NCBI GenBank assembly: GCA_037439425.1
Contig: JBBIWA010000016.1
Location: forward strand, 1-64,000
From: JBBIWA01 sp037439425
GTDB taxonomy: Bacteria; Acidobacteriota; Blastocatellia; RBC074
Length of the DNA: 64,000 nt
Direction of reading: 5' to 3'
The notes under the pieces were generated by a model. It was not told where the DNA came from. It worked only from the letters and a program-made list of their open reading frames with translations, and made no database searches. Numbering within the stretch: position 1 is the first letter of the stretch; every line of letters starts with the position of its first letter. Made by a program: the position numbers and the translations under genes. Below, one piece after another: positions 62,084-64,000 of this stretch.

Positions 62084-64000
62084 ATGAGCAGCCCGACACA
62101 AAAAGAGATGGCCAGGATCACTCGGATGGACTGGCAGGAGTTTGAGGATCGCTTGCAAGCCGCCACGCGCAGCCCGAGCACCACATCTGACGAGCAGGCG
62201 CTGCGGCAGTACTTCGGCGACGAGGAGTTTGAGGAGCTCGAGCGGCTCGCTGCGCAAACACGAGCGATGCGGCAACGCGCGCCGGTCTTAGGCAACGTTG
62301 TCTTTCTGCCGGGCATTATGGGTTCCAACCTGGCGAGCGTGGAGGCGAGTGGCGATGAGGATCTGGTCTGGGTGAATCTGGCCAGACTGGTTCTGGGTCA
62401 ACTGGAGCGGCTGAAGCTCTCATCTGATGGCTCGCGCGAAGAAGACCCTAACTATAAAGTCATCGTTATGGGGATTGATAAGCGCACTTACTCGCGCGCC
62501 TTGATCAGGCTGGGAGCGCGCTGGAACGTGCTGCCTTTCGCCTTCGACTGGCGCAAAGACATTGATGAATCGTCTCACGCACTGGCTAAATTTATCCAAG
62601 ATAAATTCGGTGACGAACCGGTGCATCTGGTCGCCCATTCGATGGGCGGGCTCCTTTGCCGCAACTTCATCGTGCGGCACAAGGAGCTGTGGGAGAAGAT
62701 GCGTGGCGACGGCAGGGGCGGACGATTGATCATGATGGGGACGCCCAACTACGGCTCATTTGCCATCCCGCAGGCGATGACCGGAGATGAAAAGCTGGTC
62801 AGATGGCTGGCGCGGTTTGACCTGGAACACGATCTGGCAGAGATTCTGGAGATCATCAACACTTTTGTCGGCAGCTACCAGATGCTTCCGGCCCCGAGTC
62901 GGATCCCAGAAGCAATGCGAGACATATATCAGCGCGACACCTGGGGCAGTTATCCTGTCTCTGAGCTTCATCTCAAACGCGCTTTAGAGTTTCACCGGCA
63001 GCTTGAAGATGAGGCAACGATTGATCCTGAGCGGATGACTTACATCGCTGGTTGCAATCGGCCAACTTTATCAGGGCTAGAGACGCTCCAGCCAGGGCGG
63101 TTTCGCTATTTCGTCACTACCGATGGGGATGGGCGTGTGCCTTTCAATCTGGGGCTGCTTGAGGGCGTCCCGGTCTACTATGTTGAAGAGGATCACGGTA
63201 GCCTGCCGAAAAACGATAAAGTGCTCACAGCGATCGATCAGCTTCTGGAGCGCGGGCGCACACTCGCGCTGCCTGACAGGCGGGTGGCGGCGCGAACGAT
63301 TATTCCAGAGGGGACATACTGGCATCGCTCGGTAGGAGATTATCTGGTGGGTGCTGAACTGGAAGAGATTGCCCTCGCGCTTAAGCGCGGCGAGGCCGGT
63401 CCAGATGAAATCCGGATCGCGGAGGAGACGCTCCGGAGAGCCGCTTTGGGTGAAGAGCGGCCGGCCAGAAAGCTGGCGCAGAAGAAATCAACACAACCAA
63501 GGAACAAAAAACCGCTGCGAGTGGAAGTGGTTTTGGGCGATATTACCCGAGTGGCCGTTCCGGTCGTGGTCGTCGGCCATTACAAAGGGGTCACTCCGAT
63601 CAACGCGATTGGAGCACTAGATCGAGCGCTTGGGGGATGGATCCGTTACGCTGCCGAGCACTCAATGCTAGGCGGTGATCTGGGGCAACTGTTCTTCATC
63701 CCGGTGAAAGAGAAACAGATCGCAGCGGAGGCAGTGCTGGTAGCCGGGATGGGTGAAGAAGGAAAGTTTACTCACTACGACTTGTACTACTTGATGCTTA
63801 ATGTCACCTCCGCCCTTTCTGCTCTCAGGATTGACCGTTTCGCGACGGTGCTCATTGGCAGTGGGGCCGGTAACCTGACAATAGAACGCGCGCTCAGAAG
63901 TCTGCTCTTTGGCATTTGTGACGGTCTGGATCGCCTCAGTGACAGGGGGCAAGTTCGGATTTCGGATTTAAATCCGCAATTCGAAATTCGCAATTCGAAA
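62084..64000 (+). CDS. LCAT-type lipase/hydrolase fused to a further effector-like domain (partial, runs off window)
   Basis: At least 639 residues, open to the window end. The ATG follows GGAGGT. Residues 70-330 are an alpha/beta hydrolase of the lecithin:cholesterol acyltransferase type: NVVFLPGIMGSNL (oxyanion region), the nucleophile VAHSMGGLLCRNF (Ser186), then GDGRVPF and EEDHGS for the Asp and His. Residues 480-620 form a separate alpha/beta domain (VEVVLGDITRVAVPVVVVGH, AVLVAGMGEEGKF) that I cannot name. It resembles domains placed before CHAT proteases. The last visible codons (VRISDLNPQFEIRNSK) come from an in-frame family A repeat. Its caspase neighbour suggests a shared role. Confidence 0.7.
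   Translation, partial: MSSPTQKEMARITRMDWQEFEDRLQAATRSPSTTSDEQALRQYFGDEEFEELERLAAQTRAMRQRAPVLGNVVFLPGIMGSNLASVEASGDEDLVWVNLARLVLGQLERLKLSSDGSREEDPNYKVIVMGIDKRTYSRALIRLGARWNVLPFAFDWRKDIDESSHALAKFIQDKFGDEPVHLVAHSMGGLLCRNFIVRHKELWEKMRGDGRGGRLIMMGTPNYGSFAIPQAMTGDEKLVRWLARFDLEHDLAEILEIINTFVGSYQMLPAPSRIPEAMRDIYQRDTWGSYPVSELHLKRALEFHRQLEDEATIDPERMTYIAGCNRPTLSGLETLQPGRFRYFVTTDGDGRVPFNLGLLEGVPVYYVEEDHGSLPKNDKVLTAIDQLLERGRTLALPDRRVAARTIIPEGTYWHRSVGDYLVGAELEEIALALKRGEAGPDEIRIAEETLRRAALGEERPARKLAQKKSTQPRNKKPLRVEVVLGDITRVAVPVVVVGHYKGVTPINAIGALDRALGGWIRYAAEHSMLGGDLGQLFFIPVKEKQIAAEAVLVAGMGEEGKFTHYDLYYLMLNVTSALSALRIDRFATVLIGSGAGNLTIERALRSLLFGICDGLDRLSDRGQVRISDLNPQFEIRNSK
63952..64000. repeat. Family A repeat inside the lipase-domain gene
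   Basis: TTCGGATTTCGGATTTAAAT followed by CCGCAATTCGAAATTCGCAA, in the same frame as the lipase gene. It is cut by the window end, so its length and effect on the protein cannot be judged. Confidence 0.65.

Noticed and set aside
1..64000. tRNA, rRNA, CRISPR arrays and replication origin
   Set aside because: I looked for T-loop motifs, conserved rRNA segments, regularly spaced repeats and DnaA-box clusters and saw none. The repeats present are irregular in spacing or only in two copies.

Overview
The window looks like a chromosomal segment of an Acidobacteriota bacterium, most likely class Blastocatellia (subdivision 4). This is inferred from gene content: Oar-type TonB receptors with an N-terminal carboxypeptidase-regulatory domain, a free-living Npt-type nucleotide carrier, a seven-gene operon resembling ether and membrane-spanning lipid machinery, and many short dispersed repeats between genes. 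There is no rRNA or tRNA gene to confirm it. The DNA is moderately GC-rich, with an AT-rich island near 42.6-43.4 kb and a clearly GC-richer foreign block at 48.1-51.9 kb.

Region by region. 0.1-6.3 kb: housekeeping genes (DUF465 protein, rimI, tsaB on the minus strand; pfkA and mutS on the plus strand) plus a conserved unknown. 6.4-8.8 kb: an exported cytochrome c followed by a Tat-exported thiamine-diphosphate enzyme. 8.8-9.5 kb: gene remnants. 9.5-14.4 kb: Npt-type nucleotide carrier, Omp85 outer-membrane barrel and a secreted protein with kinase-like catalytic motifs. 14.4-18.5 kb: glnS, folC and a nitrilase-superfamily amidase on the minus strand. 18.7-22.6 kb: a lone radical SAM enzyme converging on a DUF1573 gene with an in-frame UGA exactly at a conserved cysteine (candidate selenoprotein), then holA and lptE. 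22.7-29.7 kb: TonB/Oar receptor, exported beta-propeller and a class A penicillin-binding protein. 30.4-42.5 kb: one long minus-strand array of a 2-hydroxyacyl-CoA-dehydratase-like protein, a double activator ATPase, a small protein, a Tes-like radical SAM protein and three further radical SAM proteins (one B12-binding). It resembles PlsA/PlsR or Ger ester-to-ether reduction combined with Tes-type tail coupling. 43.5-46.7 kb: a zinc-ribbon membrane protein, a dead TonB receptor and DsbD. 46.7-52.1 kb: repeats, a truncated tyrosine recombinase and a decayed helicase/DUF1156/DUF499 defence module. 52.1-60.7 kb: a translationally coupled GGDEF pair (one active, one degenerate), a 31-residue membrane peptide, miaA, a CNNM/CorC-type membrane protein, a Dabb protein, an MFS transporter and an alcohol dehydrogenase. 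61.1-64.0 kb: a caspase-like peptidase followed by an LCAT-type lipase protein that runs off the window.

The most interesting points are the DUF1573 candidate selenoprotein with a SECIS-like hairpin just after the UGA, the putative membrane-spanning ether-lipid operon, the ATP-carrier plus exported-kinase neighbourhood, the caspase-lipase pair, and a dispersed repeat that inserts in frame into several coding sequences. Start sites were chosen from Shine-Dalgarno spacing and family length. All functional assignments come from motif reading, without database searches.
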